From an uncultured Collinsella sp. (GTDB taxonomy: Bacteria; Actinomycetota; Coriobacteriia; Coriobacteriales; Coriobacteriaceae), in assembly GCA_902478765.1 (NCBI GenBank), contig CABSMN010000002.1:1-27753 (forward strand): DNA of 27,753 nucleotides, given 5' to 3'. Within the stretch, counting starts at the first letter, position 1. Each line of letters opens with the position of its first letter. The position numbers and the translations under genes were made by a program. The notes under the pieces are model-generated. The model saw nothing but the letters and a program-made list of their open reading frames with translations, did no database searches and was not told the DNA's origin. Shown piece after piece: positions 7,641 to 15,911 of this stretch.

Positions 7641-10541
7641 ATGACCCAGCCCTTGCCCTGGGAAAAGAATGTCGCGGTACCTGTGCCGCCCGCGCCGGAA
7701 CCCGTGCCGCTCGATGCATACACCGCCCCTGCTGCGCCGGAGCCCGAGCTCGTTCCGCTCGACATCTACGACGCTCCCGCGCCGGCGCCCAAGCCCGCCA
7801 AGCCGCTCGTCGACATCGACAGCCTTAATCCCGCTCAGCGCGAGGCGGTCCTGACCACCGAGGGCCCGCTGCTGGTCCTTGCCGGCGCCGGCTCGGGCAA
7901 GACCCGCGTCTTGACCTTCCGTATCGCACATATGCTCGGCGACCTGGGCGTTAAGCCCTGGCAGATCCTTGCCATCACGTTTACCAACAAGGCCGCGGCC
8001 GAGATGCGTGAGCGTCTGGCGGCACTCATTCCCAGCGGCACCCGTGGCATGTGGGTATGCACCTTCCATGCCATGTGCGTGCGTATGCTGCGCGAGGACG
8101 CCGACCTGCTGGGATACACCGGTCAGTTCACCATCTACGATGACGATGACTCAAAGCGCATGGTGCGCGACATTATGCAGGCGCTCGGTATCGAGCAAAA
8201 GCAGTTCCCCATCAACATGATCCGCAGCAAGATCAGCTCGGCCAAAAACGCCATGATCGGCCCCGAGGACATGCTCAAATCCGCCGACAGCCCCAATGAC
8301 AAAAAGGCCGCGCAGGTCTACCTGGAGCTGGAACGCCGCCTGCGCGCCGCCAACGCGATGGACTTCGACGACCTGCTCGTGCGCACGCTCGAGCTGCTGC
8401 GCACCCGCCCCGAGGTGCTCGACAAGTACCAGGAGCGCTTCCGCTACATTAGCGTCGACGAGTATCAGGACACCAACCACGTCCAGTACGAGATCGCCAA
8501 CCTGCTGGCCGCCAAGTACCAAAACCTCATGGTCGTAGGCGACGACGACCAGTCCATTTATAGCTGGCGTGGCGCCGACATCACCAACATCCTGGACTTT
8601 GAGAAGGACTTTAAAAACTGCAAGACCGTCAAGCTGGAGCAGAACTACCGCTCCACGGGCCACATTCTGAGCGCCGCCAACGCCGTGGTGCGTCACAACT
8701 CGCAGCGCAAGGAAAAGCGCCTGTTTACGGCCGAGGGCGACGGCGAGAAGATCCAGGCCTTCCAGGCAAGCGACGAGCGCGACGAGGGTCGCTGGATTGC
8801 CGGCGAGATCGAGAAGCTGCATGCCAAGGGTACGAGCTACGACGATATCGCCGTGTTCTACCGCACCAACGCCCAGTCGCGTATCCTCGAAGATATGTTC
8901 CTGCGCGCGGGCGTGCCCTACAAGATCGTGGGCGGCACGCGATTCTTCGACCGCGCCGAGATCCGCGACGTCATGGCCTACCTCAAGATGATCGTGAACC
9001 CGGCCGACGAGATGAGCGTCAAGCGCGTCATCAACACGCCGCGCCGCGGCATCGGCTCCACCTCGATCCAAAAGATCGAGCAGCTGGCGCGCGACAACCG
9101 CTGCTCGTTCTTCCAGGCCTGCGAGATCGCAACAGCCGAGACGGGCATGTTTAGTGCCAAGGTGCGCAACGGTCTGTCGAGTTTTGTGGCGCTGGTGCGC
9201 GAGGGCCGCCGCATGGACGGCGAGCTCAAGGACGTTGTCGAGATGATTGTCGATAAGACGGGCCTGCTGCAGGCGTTTCGCGCCGAGGGCACCATGGAGT
9301 CCGAGAGCCGCGCCGAGAACATCCAGGAATTCTTGGGCGTTGCGGCCGAATTTGAGGAGACGCACGAGGATATCGAGGGTACGCTCGAGAGCTTGGAAGA
9401 GCTGCGCGCGGCTGGCGTTGCCGATGTGCCGGCCGGCGTCGAGTCCGAGCCCGTCGTGGTGAGTGCGCCCGCGCCCGAGCCGGGACCGTCCGCTCCGGCA
9501 TCCTCGTTTGAGGCACTTGTCGGCGCTCGTGACGCCGCGGGCTCCAATCCGCTCGATAGCCTAGCCGCCCCGGCGCTCTCGCCGCAGGATGCCTTGGCCG
9601 CCGCCATCGCGGGCAACGCGTATGCCGTGCCAACAGAGCTACCGGCGGGCGCCGTGCATGCCGACGAGATCGAGCGCACCTACGGTCCGCTCACCTGTAA
9701 GGCGCTGCCGGCACTCATGGAGTGGCTGGCCCTGCGCTCCGACTTGGATTCCCTGGCCGGCGAGACGCATGCCATTACCATGATGACCATCCACTCCGCC
9801 AAGGGTCTGGAGTTTCCGGCGGTGTTCGTGGCCGGCATGGAGGAGGGCATCTTCCCGCACGTGCACGACTTTGGCGGCAGCGATGATCCGGGCAAGCTCG
9901 AGGAGGAGCGTCGCCTGGCTTACGTTGCCATCACGCGCGCCCGTAAACGCCTGTTCTTGACCTATGCTGCCACGCGTCGCACCTACGGCTCGACCTCTGC
10001 CAACCCGCGCTCGCGCTTCCTCAACGAGATTCCGTTTGAGGATATCGAGTTTAGCGGTATCGGTTCTGCCGGTTTTGAGGGCACGGGCTGGGAGAAGCGC
10101 GGCGACCGTCACGGCACCTTTGGCTCGGGCATGGGCTCGGATATGTATGGCGGCAAGGTGTTTGGCTCGCATACGCGCTCGACCGGCGGTTCCGGTTCGC
10201 GCGGCGGATCGAGCTTCGACGATTTCTTTGGCGGCAGCAGCTACGGGACCGAGCGCCATCGTGGGGTCTCGCCCGATGCCGGCCGTGTTGCCTCGACCTT
10301 TGGCTCGGGCGCACCGCGAGCTAAAAAGCCGTCGTCCAAGGTGTCGCCGACGGTGGAGCGCAAGGTCGATCGCGCCAGCGCGTCGCAGGACTTTGCCGCG
10401 GGCGATACCGTGAGCCACAAGACCTTTGGCACCGGTACCGTTATCGGCGTCGCGGGCGACATGATCGAGGTTCAATTCGAAAAGACCGGTCAGACCAAAA
10501 AGCTTATGAAGGGTTTTGCACCGATCGTCAAGCTGTCGTAA
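7641..10541 (+). CDS. pcrA: ATP-dependent DNA helicase PcrA/UvrD (SF1A)
   Basis: The 966-aa 3'-5' helicase has all SF1 motifs: Q-motif LNPAQREAV, Walker A AGAGSGKT (K87), Ia ITFTNKAAAEMRERL, Walker B DEYQDTN, III GDDDQSIYSWRGAD, IV LEQNYRST, V TIHSAKGLEFPAVF and VI VAITRARKRL. It acts in excision repair, fork maintenance and transcription-repair coupling. The last ~50 residues (FAAGDTVSHKTFGTGTV...) form the Tudor-like domain of PcrA that contacts RNA polymerase. Three extras stand out: a Pro/Ala-rich N-terminal extension of about 55 residues, an Ala/Pro/Glu-rich insert at about 587-672 in subdomain 2B, and a Gly/Ser-rich linker at about 805-900. ATG 7641 is preceded by GAGGAG; earlier in-frame starts lack a ribosome site. 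Confidence 0.95.
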   Translation: MTQPLPWEKNVAVPVPPAPEPVPLDAYTAPAAPEPELVPLDIYDAPAPAPKPAKPLVDIDSLNPAQREAVLTTEGPLLVLAGAGSGKTRVLTFRIAHMLGDLGVKPWQILAITFTNKAAAEMRERLAALIPSGTRGMWVCTFHAMCVRMLREDADLLGYTGQFTIYDDDDSKRMVRDIMQALGIEQKQFPINMIRSKISSAKNAMIGPEDMLKSADSPNDKKAAQVYLELERRLRAANAMDFDDLLVRTLELLRTRPEVLDKYQERFRYISVDEYQDTNHVQYEIANLLAAKYQNLMVVGDDDQSIYSWRGADITNILDFEKDFKNCKTVKLEQNYRSTGHILSAANAVVRHNSQRKEKRLFTAEGDGEKIQAFQASDERDEGRWIAGEIEKLHAKGTSYDDIAVFYRTNAQSRILEDMFLRAGVPYKIVGGTRFFDRAEIRDVMAYLKMIVNPADEMSVKRVINTPRRGIGSTSIQKIEQLARDNRCSFFQACEIATAETGMFSAKVRNGLSSFVALVREGRRMDGELKDVVEMIVDKTGLLQAFRAEGTMESESRAENIQEFLGVAAEFEETHEDIEGTLESLEELRAAGVADVPAGVESEPVVVSAPAPEPGPSAPASSFEALVGARDAAGSNPLDSLAAPALSPQDALAAAIAGNAYAVPTELPAGAVHADEIERTYGPLTCKALPALMEWLALRSDLDSLAGETHAITMMTIHSAKGLEFPAVFVAGMEEGIFPHVHDFGGSDDPGKLEEERRLAYVAITRARKRLFLTYAATRRTYGSTSANPRSRFLNEIPFEDIEFSGIGSAGFEGTGWEKRGDRHGTFGSGMGSDMYGGKVFGSHTRSTGGSGSRGGSSFDDFFGGSSYGTERHRGVSPDAGRVASTFGSGAPRAKKPSSKVSPTVERKVDRASASQDFAAGDTVSHKTFGTGTVIGVAGDMIEVQFEKTGQTKKLMKGFAPIVKLS

Positions 10542-10548
10542 TCCCGGC

Positions 10549-10678
10549 GGACCCGGGCGGGCGTATGGGGCAACATCGCCTGCTCGGGCAGTCCTGCGCA
10601 AGACGGAGAGCACATTAAGTGCTCTCCTTTGCGTGCGGAACTCGCGATCGATGTTGCCCTATACGCCCGCCCAGGTCC
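10549..10678. repeat. 130-nt near-perfect palindrome in pcrA 3' UTR
   Basis: Arms 10549-10578 and 10649-10678 are complementary over 30 nt with two differences. The centre is a perfect 9-bp stem GGAGAGCAC-ATTAA-GTGCTCTCC (10605-10627), and the region between is partly paired. It starts 8 nt after the pcrA stop and ends 17 nt before the terminator at 10695. The central stem is followed by only TTT, so it is not itself a clear terminator. No open frame is inside. Confidence 0.88.
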
Positions 10679-10694
10679 TTAGATAACGCTGCTT

Positions 10695-10723
10695 GCGAAC
10701 GTTGCTCTGCTCGTTCGCTTTTT
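10695..10723 (+). terminator. Rho-independent terminator of pcrA
   Basis: The stem GCGAACG / CGTTCGC with a 10-nt loop is followed by TTTTTAAT. Confidence 0.8.
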
Positions 10724-10763
10724 AATCTGGAGAGCCGGGTGGGCTGATAAATAGATACGAGTA

Positions 10764-10800
10764 GGGGCTCTCCCGTACATAGACGGGGGAGCCCCTTGTT
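10764..10800. terminator. Probable bidirectional terminator, pcrA / manA
   Basis: A 13-bp stem GGGGCTCTCCCGT / ACGGGGGAGCCCC has loop ACATAG and one G-T pair, followed on the plus strand by TTGTTGCGTCTT. It lies between the converging pcrA and manA transcripts. The T-run is modest on both strands. With the palindrome and terminator before it, it accounts for most of the 320-bp gap. Confidence 0.6.
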
Positions 10801-10861
10801 GCGTCTTAGATTGTTGTTCCAACCCCGCGCCCATCCCGGCGAGCGTTCGGGGATCGGTAGC

Positions 10862-11794
10862 TTACAGGTGGCTGATGATCAGTTCCATCTTGCCTTCGAG
10901 GTCGATGGAGCTGACGGTGCTCGGAGCCAGCAGGTGGCTGCCCTTGTGGACGGGGTCGCCGCAGACGGTGCCTTCGCCGTCGATGACTGACAGGCACATG
11001 AAGGGCCAGCGCTGGTCGAGGGTCTTGCTGCCGTCGACACACACGCGATCGACGGTGTAGCAGGGGTTGGACTCGAGCTCGGTCACGCCATCGACCTCGG
11101 GCGCGGTCACCGTGCCGTCGGTCGGAGCCTGAACGTCGAAATCGATGCAGTCGAGGCTCTGCTCAATGTGCAGGGGACGCAGTTTGCCGTCGGTGCCGGG
11201 ACGGTCGTAGTCGTACAGGCGATACGTCACGTCGCTCGACTGCTGCGTCTCCAAAATGAGCGTGCCGGTCTTGATGGCGTGGACGGTACCGGAATCAATC
11301 TGGAAAAAGTCGCCCTTGTGGATCGGCAACACGTTGAGCATCTCGTTCCAACGGCCCTCCTCGATCATCTGCGCAGCCTCGGTGCGGTCGTGCGCGCGCT
11401 GGCCGACGATGATCGTGGCACCGGGCTCGCAGTCCAGTACATACCAGCACTCGGTTTTGCCCAGGCTGCCGTTCTCGTGCTCGGCGGCGTACTCGTCGTT
11501 GGGGTGGATCTGGATCGAAAGGTCGTCCTTGGCGTCTAGAATCTTAATGAGCAGCGGGAACTCCTTGCCCTCGCAGTTGCCAAAGAGCTCGCGGTGCTCG
11601 GCCCACAGCCATGATAGCGTGTGACCGACGTACGGGCCCTCAGCGATCTGGCAGTCGCCGTTGGGGTGTGCCGAGATGGCCCAGCACTCACCGATGGGAC
11701 CCTCGGGAATGTCGTAGCCAAACACGGTCTCCAGCTGGCGGCCGCCCCAGATCTTCTCGTGGAAGATCGGCGTGAGTTTAATCAAATCGGACAT
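10862..11794 (-). CDS. manA: Mannose-6-phosphate isomerase, class I
   Basis: The 310-aa short-form cupin isomerase interconverts mannose-6-phosphate and fructose-6-phosphate. The zinc ligands are visible: Q95 and H97 in IQIHPNDE, E115 in GKTECWY and H172 in SGTVHAIKTG; a substrate-loop QQSSDVTYRLYDYDR follows. Length and residue numbering fit the Bacillus-type ManA. Start ATG 11794 has GGGAG 7 nt upstream; an ATG two codons earlier sits on the ribosome site. It is downstream of the GntR gene by 72 nt in one operon and divergent from the PTS/GH1 genes. This placement matches GmuF in the B. subtilis glucomannan operon and suggests the imported sugar contains mannose. Confidence 0.94.
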   Translation of the reverse strand: MSDLIKLTPIFHEKIWGGRQLETVFGYDIPEGPIGECWAISAHPNGDCQIAEGPYVGHTLSWLWAEHRELFGNCEGKEFPLLIKILDAKDDLSIQIHPNDEYAAEHENGSLGKTECWYVLDCEPGATIIVGQRAHDRTEAAQMIEEGRWNEMLNVLPIHKGDFFQIDSGTVHAIKTGTLILETQQSSDVTYRLYDYDRPGTDGKLRPLHIEQSLDCIDFDVQAPTDGTVTAPEVDGVTELESNPCYTVDRVCVDGSKTLDQRWPFMCLSVIDGEGTVCGDPVHKGSHLLAPSTVSSIDLEGKMELIISHL

Positions 11795-11866
11795 GTGCAT
11801 ACTCCCATAAGGTTGTGCGGGTGCCGCGTAAGACAGCTCAAAACGAGCACCCACCGGATTACAAAA

Positions 11867-12586
11867 CTAGGCCAGCGTTACGTTGTGCAGCTCAAAGCGG
11901 TCGCCTACGTTGTGCGAGACAGAATATTCAAACGCGGTGCCGCTATCCAAGAAGCCAATCTGGTTGAGTTCGAGCAGGGGAGAGCCGGGTTTGGTATCCA
12001 GGCGCTCAGCCTCTTCTTCAGTTGCCGCGACAGCGCGAATGGTGCGGTGGAAACTCGAGATCTTGAGTCCGCACTGCTCGCGGATGAAGCTGTAGATCGA
12101 TGCGTACAGGTCTTTTTTCTTAAGACCCGGAATCAGCTCGAGTGGCATATAGGTGTACTCAATAACGATGGGCTGACCATCGACCTCGCGTACGCGCACG
12201 ATGTGATAGGCAAAGTCGTCTTCGGCCATTCCCAGTTGGGTCGCAACCTCTGCCGGCGGATTGACGATCGAGAAATCGTAGACCACCGAGGTCACTTTCT
12301 CCCCGCGATGCTCGTACGAAAAGCCTTGGGCACGGTCGTTCTTGCCTTGGAAAAACACCTGGCCGGGAAGCCCCGCCGTGTCCTTGACGTAGGTGCCCGA
12401 TCCGCGCCGGCTAGTAATAAGGCCTTCCTCGGTGATCTGCTCAATCGCTCGTTTGACGGTGATTTTGGAAACGCTATAGAGCTCACAGAACTCAACGACG
12501 GTGGGCAACTTATCGCCCGGCTTAAGGGCGCCGTCCTCGATGCTTCGACGGATATCTGCAGCTATCGCCTCGTATTTGGGAATCAT
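11867..12586 (-). CDS. GntR/HutC-family regulator with UTRA domain
   Basis: The 239-aa protein has an N-terminal winged helix (about 5-70: IRRSIEDGALKPGDKLPT... VSKITVKRAIEQITEEGLI, ending in the wing RRGSGTYVKD) and a C-terminal UTRA ligand domain (about 85-235). UTRA regulators of PTS loci usually repress until a phosphorylated sugar binds. Start ATG 12586 has GGGAGG 5 nt upstream. It heads a two-gene operon with manA and diverges from the GH1 gene, so it most likely controls both directions. In B. subtilis the glucomannan repressor GmuR belongs to the same family and sits in an equivalent gene set. Confidence 0.92.
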   Translation of the reverse strand: MIPKYEAIAADIRRSIEDGALKPGDKLPTVVEFCELYSVSKITVKRAIEQITEEGLITSRRGSGTYVKDTAGLPGQVFFQGKNDRAQGFSYEHRGEKVTSVVYDFSIVNPPAEVATQLGMAEDDFAYHIVRVREVDGQPIVIEYTYMPLELIPGLKKKDLYASIYSFIREQCGLKISSFHRTIRAVAATEEEAERLDTKPGSPLLELNQIGFLDSGTAFEYSVSHNVGDRFELHNVTLA

Positions 12587-12644
12587 GCAATCCTCCCTTC
12601 ATATTTGCGTCGATATAAAGAGAGTATACCTACTTAAAAAGCAT

Positions 12645-12664
12645 CCATATGGCTTTCATGAAAG
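12645..12664. promoter_or_regulatory. Candidate operator palindromes in the divergent region
   Basis: Two perfect palindromes abut: CCATATGG (12645-12652) and CTTTCATGAAAG (12653-12664). They lie between the GntR gene and the GH1 promoter, 30 nt upstream of its -35. The position is suitable for GntR-family binding; assignment is inference. Confidence 0.42.
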
Positions 12665-12694
12665 AAGTTCGATAAAGAAAAATGAAAAAGACGC

Positions 12695-12722
12695 TTTACA
12701 CAGAAAATTAGAGCGCTATAGT
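12695..12722 (+). promoter_or_regulatory. Sigma-70-type promoter of the PTS/GH1 operon
   Basis: The -35 is TTTACA (12695-12700), the spacer is 16 bp and the -10 is TATAGT (12717-12722). It is the best-matching promoter in the window and is embedded in an AT-rich stretch. A start near 12729 gives a leader of about 160 nt that contains the inverted repeat at 12765-12854. Confidence 0.7.
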
Positions 12723-12764
12723 TACAGACAACAAGCGAGATGCATTGGCGTTTGCTTGTGCTGT

Positions 12765-12854
12765 TTGGGGACGGTTTTGTTTTGGCGGGTTGGATATCGG
12801 TATGACCGGTGCGCGCCCGCGCCGGATAACCTGCCAAAGCAAACCCGTCTCCAA
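12765..12854 (+). repeat. 27-nt inverted repeat in the GH1 mRNA leader
   Basis: Arms 12765-12791 and 12828-12854 pair as plus-strand RNA with 23 Watson-Crick pairs, three G-U pairs and one mismatch. The 36-nt apical part contains a second GC stem (CCGGTGCGCG with CGCGCCGG, 12806-12825). It lies between the promoter and the start codon, and the ribosome site (GAGG near 12879) is outside the stem. No U-run follows, so it is not a simple terminator, and it does not match the BglG/LicT antiterminator RAT consensus. Confidence 0.8.
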
Positions 12855-12888
12855 CCGGAAGCTCTAGAACACGAAAGCGAGGACTTTG

Positions 12889-14289
12889 ATGGCACAGTAT
12901 CAGCTGCCCCGTGACTTCTTCTTTGGCGCTGCTATGTCCGGCCCGCAGACTGAGGGTCAGTGGAACCAGGGCGGCAAGCTCGAGAACCTGTGGGACACCT
13001 GGTCCATCCAGGATTTGGGTTCGTTCTACAACTGCGTTGGCTCTTATGCCGGCAATGACTTTATGGCCAAGTACCAGGAAGACTTTCGCATTTTGAAGGA
13101 CTTGGGCCTGAATACCTATCGCACTTCCATCCAGTGGAGCCGTCTGCTCGATGCCGACGGCAACCTTAACGAGGAGGGCGCTGCGTGGTATCACGAGCTG
13201 TTCCGCGCTTCTCGCGAGGCCGGCCTGGAGCCGTTCGTCAACCTGTACCACTTTGACATGCCCACCTACCTCTTTAACCGTGGCGGCTGGGAGAGCCGTG
13301 AGGTCGTCGAGGCTTACGCACATTACGCCGACGTCGCCTTCCACGAGTTTGGCCAGGAGATTAAGTACTGGTTCACCTTTAACGAGCCCATCGTCGAGCC
13401 CGAACAGCGCTATCAGGAGGGCGTGTGGTTCCCGCAGCTCCACGACTTTAGCCGCGCCCGCACCGTGCAGTATCACATTTCGCTGGCGCACGCTCTGGCC
13501 GTGGCCAACTACCGTCGCGCCTATGACGAGGGCGTTATTCGCGCCGATGCCAAGATCGGCATGATCAACTGCTTTACCCCGGTCTATACCAAGGAGAACC
13601 CCAGCGAGGCAGACCTCGAGGCCGTGCGTATGACCAGCGGCATCAACAATCGCTGGTGGCTCGACCTCATTACCAAGGGCGAGCTTCCTGCCGACGTGCT
13701 CGACAGCTTGGCCGAGGGCGGCGTTAAGCTCCCGTTCCGTGCCGGCGACCAAGAGATTCTCAAGCAGGGTGTTGTCGACTGGCTCGGCTGCAACTACTAC
13801 CACCCCACGCGCGTCCAGGCGCCGGCGAGCAAGGTCGACCAGTACGGCCTGCCGCACTTTGCCGACGAGTACGTATGGCCCGACGCCGTTATGAACGAGA
13901 GCCGCGGCTGGGAGATCTACCCGCAGGGCCTCTACGACTTTGGCATGGACTGCGCTAAGAACTACCCCGACCTTGAGTGGTTCGTTTCCGAGAATGGCAT
14001 CGGCATCATGGACGAATACAAGAACCGTGACGCCGAAGGAACCATCCAGGATGACTACCGCGTCGACTTTGTACGTCAGCACCTGGAGTGGGTGGCCAAG
14101 GCAATTGCCGAGGGCGCCAAGTGCCGCGGATACCATTACTGGGCCGTCATCGATAACTGGTCTTGGGCCAATGCCTTTAAGAACCGTTACGGTTTTGTCG
14201 AGGTCGACCTTATGGACGGCTACAAGCGCCGCCTTAAGAAGTCGGCGGCTTGGCTCAAGCAGGTCGCCACGACCCACGTGGTTGATTAG
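12889..14289 (+). CDS. GH1 6-phospho-beta-glucosidase (GmuD-like)
   Basis: The 466-aa cytoplasmic (beta/alpha)8 glycosidase has acid/base E166 in FTFNEP and nucleophile E368 in VSENG. In the C-terminal substrate loop a Ser (S425 in DNWSWANAF) replaces the Glu seen in ordinary beta-glucosidases, and Y434 follows in NRYGF. A Ser here is the usual mark of 6-phospho-glycosidases. It would split a PTS-phosphorylated beta-disaccharide into hexose-6-phosphate and free hexose. The K-x-Y phosphate motif is not exact (K431-N-R-Y434). ATG 12889 has GCGAGG 6 nt upstream. It is first gene of the PTS operon. Glucose versus mannose preference cannot be told. Confidence 0.92.
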   Translation: MAQYQLPRDFFFGAAMSGPQTEGQWNQGGKLENLWDTWSIQDLGSFYNCVGSYAGNDFMAKYQEDFRILKDLGLNTYRTSIQWSRLLDADGNLNEEGAAWYHELFRASREAGLEPFVNLYHFDMPTYLFNRGGWESREVVEAYAHYADVAFHEFGQEIKYWFTFNEPIVEPEQRYQEGVWFPQLHDFSRARTVQYHISLAHALAVANYRRAYDEGVIRADAKIGMINCFTPVYTKENPSEADLEAVRMTSGINNRWWLDLITKGELPADVLDSLAEGGVKLPFRAGDQEILKQGVVDWLGCNYYHPTRVQAPASKVDQYGLPHFADEYVWPDAVMNESRGWEIYPQGLYDFGMDCAKNYPDLEWFVSENGIGIMDEYKNRDAEGTIQDDYRVDFVRQHLEWVAKAIAEGAKCRGYHYWAVIDNWSWANAFKNRYGFVEVDLMDGYKRRLKKSAAWLKQVATTHVVD

Positions 14290-14409
14290 CGACCGGGCGA
14301 ACGCCCAGACCGCGCGCCGCCGCGCGCAACACATGGCACATCTGGTGGCAGAGGGCGAAAGGCCACCGTGCGCATAGGAAAAGGCCGGATTTGAAAGTTA
14401 GGAGCAATC
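14290..14409 (+). other. Structured spacer between GH1 and IIC genes
   Basis: This 120-nt spacer contains GGGCG-AA-CGCCC near 14296-14307, a GC-rich CGCGCGCC stem, and GGTGGC / GCCACC near 14345-14368. There is no T-run, so it is more likely to affect mRNA processing or stability than to terminate. Ribosome site AGGAG precedes the next gene. Confidence 0.4.
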
Positions 14410-15753
14410 ATGGCCAGTGACAACGGAAAGAGCTTCCTCGACAAGTTTGCCGAGGTCTCTGCGAAGGTGGGAAACCAGGTTCACCTGCGTTCCCTGCGCG
14501 ATGCCTTCGCGACCATCACGCCGCTCTATATCCTTGCGGGTATCGCGGTTCTTATTAACAACGTCGTGTTCCCCCTGTTCCCGCTCGATGCGGCGGGTCT
14601 TGCCAACCTTCAGACGTGGGGTTCGGCAATTACGCTGGGCACCCTCAACGTCTCTGCCATTATCTTGGCCGGATTGATTGGCTACAGCCTCGCTAAGAAC
14701 AAGCGTTTCGATAACCCGCTCGCTTGCGTGGTCGTCGCTATCTCTGCTTTCGTCATCATGATGCCGCAGCAGGTCACCGCCACGCTTGCCGCCACGAGCC
14801 CGCTGCTCACCGACAAGATCACCTCCGCCGAGGTCACGGGCGCCCTTTCGACTACCAACACCGGCACCAACGGTCTGTTCTCGGCTATTATCATCGCCCT
14901 GCTCTCTGTCTCGCTCTTCATCAAGATTTCTGGCGTCGAGAAGCTCAAGGTTAAGCTGGGCGAGGGCGTGCCTCCCGCGGTCTCCAACTCCTTCAACGTC
15001 ATGATCCCGATGCTGCTCAACCTCGCGATTTTCGCTCTTGCCGCAGCCCTGCTCGCCGTGTGCGCCGGCACCGATCTGTGCGCCATCATCTCCACGTGCA
15101 TCTCCAACCCGCTCAAGAGCATCATGAACGCCGGTCCGTGGGCTGTTATCCTCATCTACACCCTTGCTAACCTGCTGTTCTGCGTCGGTATTCACCAGTC
15201 CACCATCTCTGGCGCTACCGTCGAGCCGATCCTGACCATGCTCATCGTCGACAACATGGCTACCTTTGCCGCCGGTGGCACCATCCAGCCCGATCACTAC
15301 ATGAACATGCAGATCGTTAACAGCTTCGCCCTCATCGGCGGCTCGGGCTGCACCCTCATGCTCCTGCTCGACACGCTCCTGTTCTCCAAGAACAAGGCTT
15401 CCGAGACCGTTTCCAAGATGGCTATCCTGCCTGGTCTGTTCAACATCAACGAGCCGGTTATCTACGGTTACCCCATCGTGTACAACCTGCCGCTCATGAT
15501 CCCGTTCGTTCTTCTTCCCGACCTGTTCATCGGCATTACCTATGGCCTTACCTGCGCAGGCATCATCAGCCCCTGCATCGCCCAGGTGCCCTGGACTATG
15601 CCTCCCGTCATCAATGCCCTGCTCGCTACGGGCTTTGACTGGCGCGCCGGCGTGTGGCAGGCTCTCGAGATCGTCATTGGCATGGCCGTCTACCTGCCCT
15701 TTATGAAGATTTCCGAGAAGGCAATCGCCAAGCAGGAGGCTCTCGCCGAGTAG
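14410..15753 (+). CDS. PTS lactose/cellobiose-family EIIC permease
   Basis: The 447-aa polytopic membrane protein has about ten hydrophobic segments. Family-like stretches include the N-terminal LRDAFATITPLYILAGI, the central LFCVGIHQSTISG and the late GLFNINEPVIYGYPIVYNLPLMIPF, which carries the sugar-contacting NEP motif (INEPVIYG). EIIC binds and translocates the sugar while the IIB subunit phosphorylates it. Start ATG 14410 has TTAGGAGC upstream. The separate IIB and IIA genes follow, as in Lac-family systems with unlinked subunits. By context the substrate is a beta-linked disaccharide, with gluco- or mannobiose the best guess. Confidence 0.94.
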   Translation: MASDNGKSFLDKFAEVSAKVGNQVHLRSLRDAFATITPLYILAGIAVLINNVVFPLFPLDAAGLANLQTWGSAITLGTLNVSAIILAGLIGYSLAKNKRFDNPLACVVVAISAFVIMMPQQVTATLAATSPLLTDKITSAEVTGALSTTNTGTNGLFSAIIIALLSVSLFIKISGVEKLKVKLGEGVPPAVSNSFNVMIPMLLNLAIFALAAALLAVCAGTDLCAIISTCISNPLKSIMNAGPWAVILIYTLANLLFCVGIHQSTISGATVEPILTMLIVDNMATFAAGGTIQPDHYMNMQIVNSFALIGGSGCTLMLLLDTLLFSKNKASETVSKMAILPGLFNINEPVIYGYPIVYNLPLMIPFVLLPDLFIGITYGLTCAGIISPCIAQVPWTMPPVINALLATGFDWRAGVWQALEIVIGMAVYLPFMKISEKAIAKQEALAE

Positions 15754-15781
15754 AACGCCTAACGTTCGTCCCTTTCACCGT

Positions 15782-15825
15782 TGCGGGCGCCGGTACGCGG
15801 TGCCAGTGCCCGCACCTCTCTTTTG
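15782..15825 (+). terminator. Possible attenuating terminator between IIC and IIB
   Basis: TGCGGGC (15782-15788) pairs with GCCCGCA (15808-15814), enclosing GCCGG / CGGTGCC pairing, and is followed by CCTCTCTTTTG. It is weak, so partial read-through into IIB is expected. A possible internal promoter follows directly. Confidence 0.45.
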
Positions 15826-15852
15826 CGTAAGGGCACAGAAAGAGGGCACAAT
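15823..15852 (+). promoter_or_regulatory. Possible internal promoter with direct repeats before IIB
   Basis: The -35-like TTGCGT (15823-15828), an 18-bp spacer and CACAAT (15847-15852) form a candidate promoter. The heptamer GGGCACA occurs twice, at 15831-15837 and 15844-15850, 13 nt apart and overlapping the -10. Confidence 0.38.
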
Positions 15853-15911
15853 AGCCGCAAGGAATAAAACCAGTCGTCGTCTGCGCGCCGCGCAGTTATA
15901 AGGAGGAAACC

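Noticed and set aside
12765..12854. BglG/LicT-type antiterminator site (RAT)
   Set aside because: The leader repeat does not resemble the RAT consensus, no terminator follows it, and no BglG-family gene is present; the local regulator is GntR type.
12634..14334. 566-codon minus-strand open frame
   Set aside because: Antisense to the GH1 gene with clear FNEP and SENG motifs; no plausible start signal.
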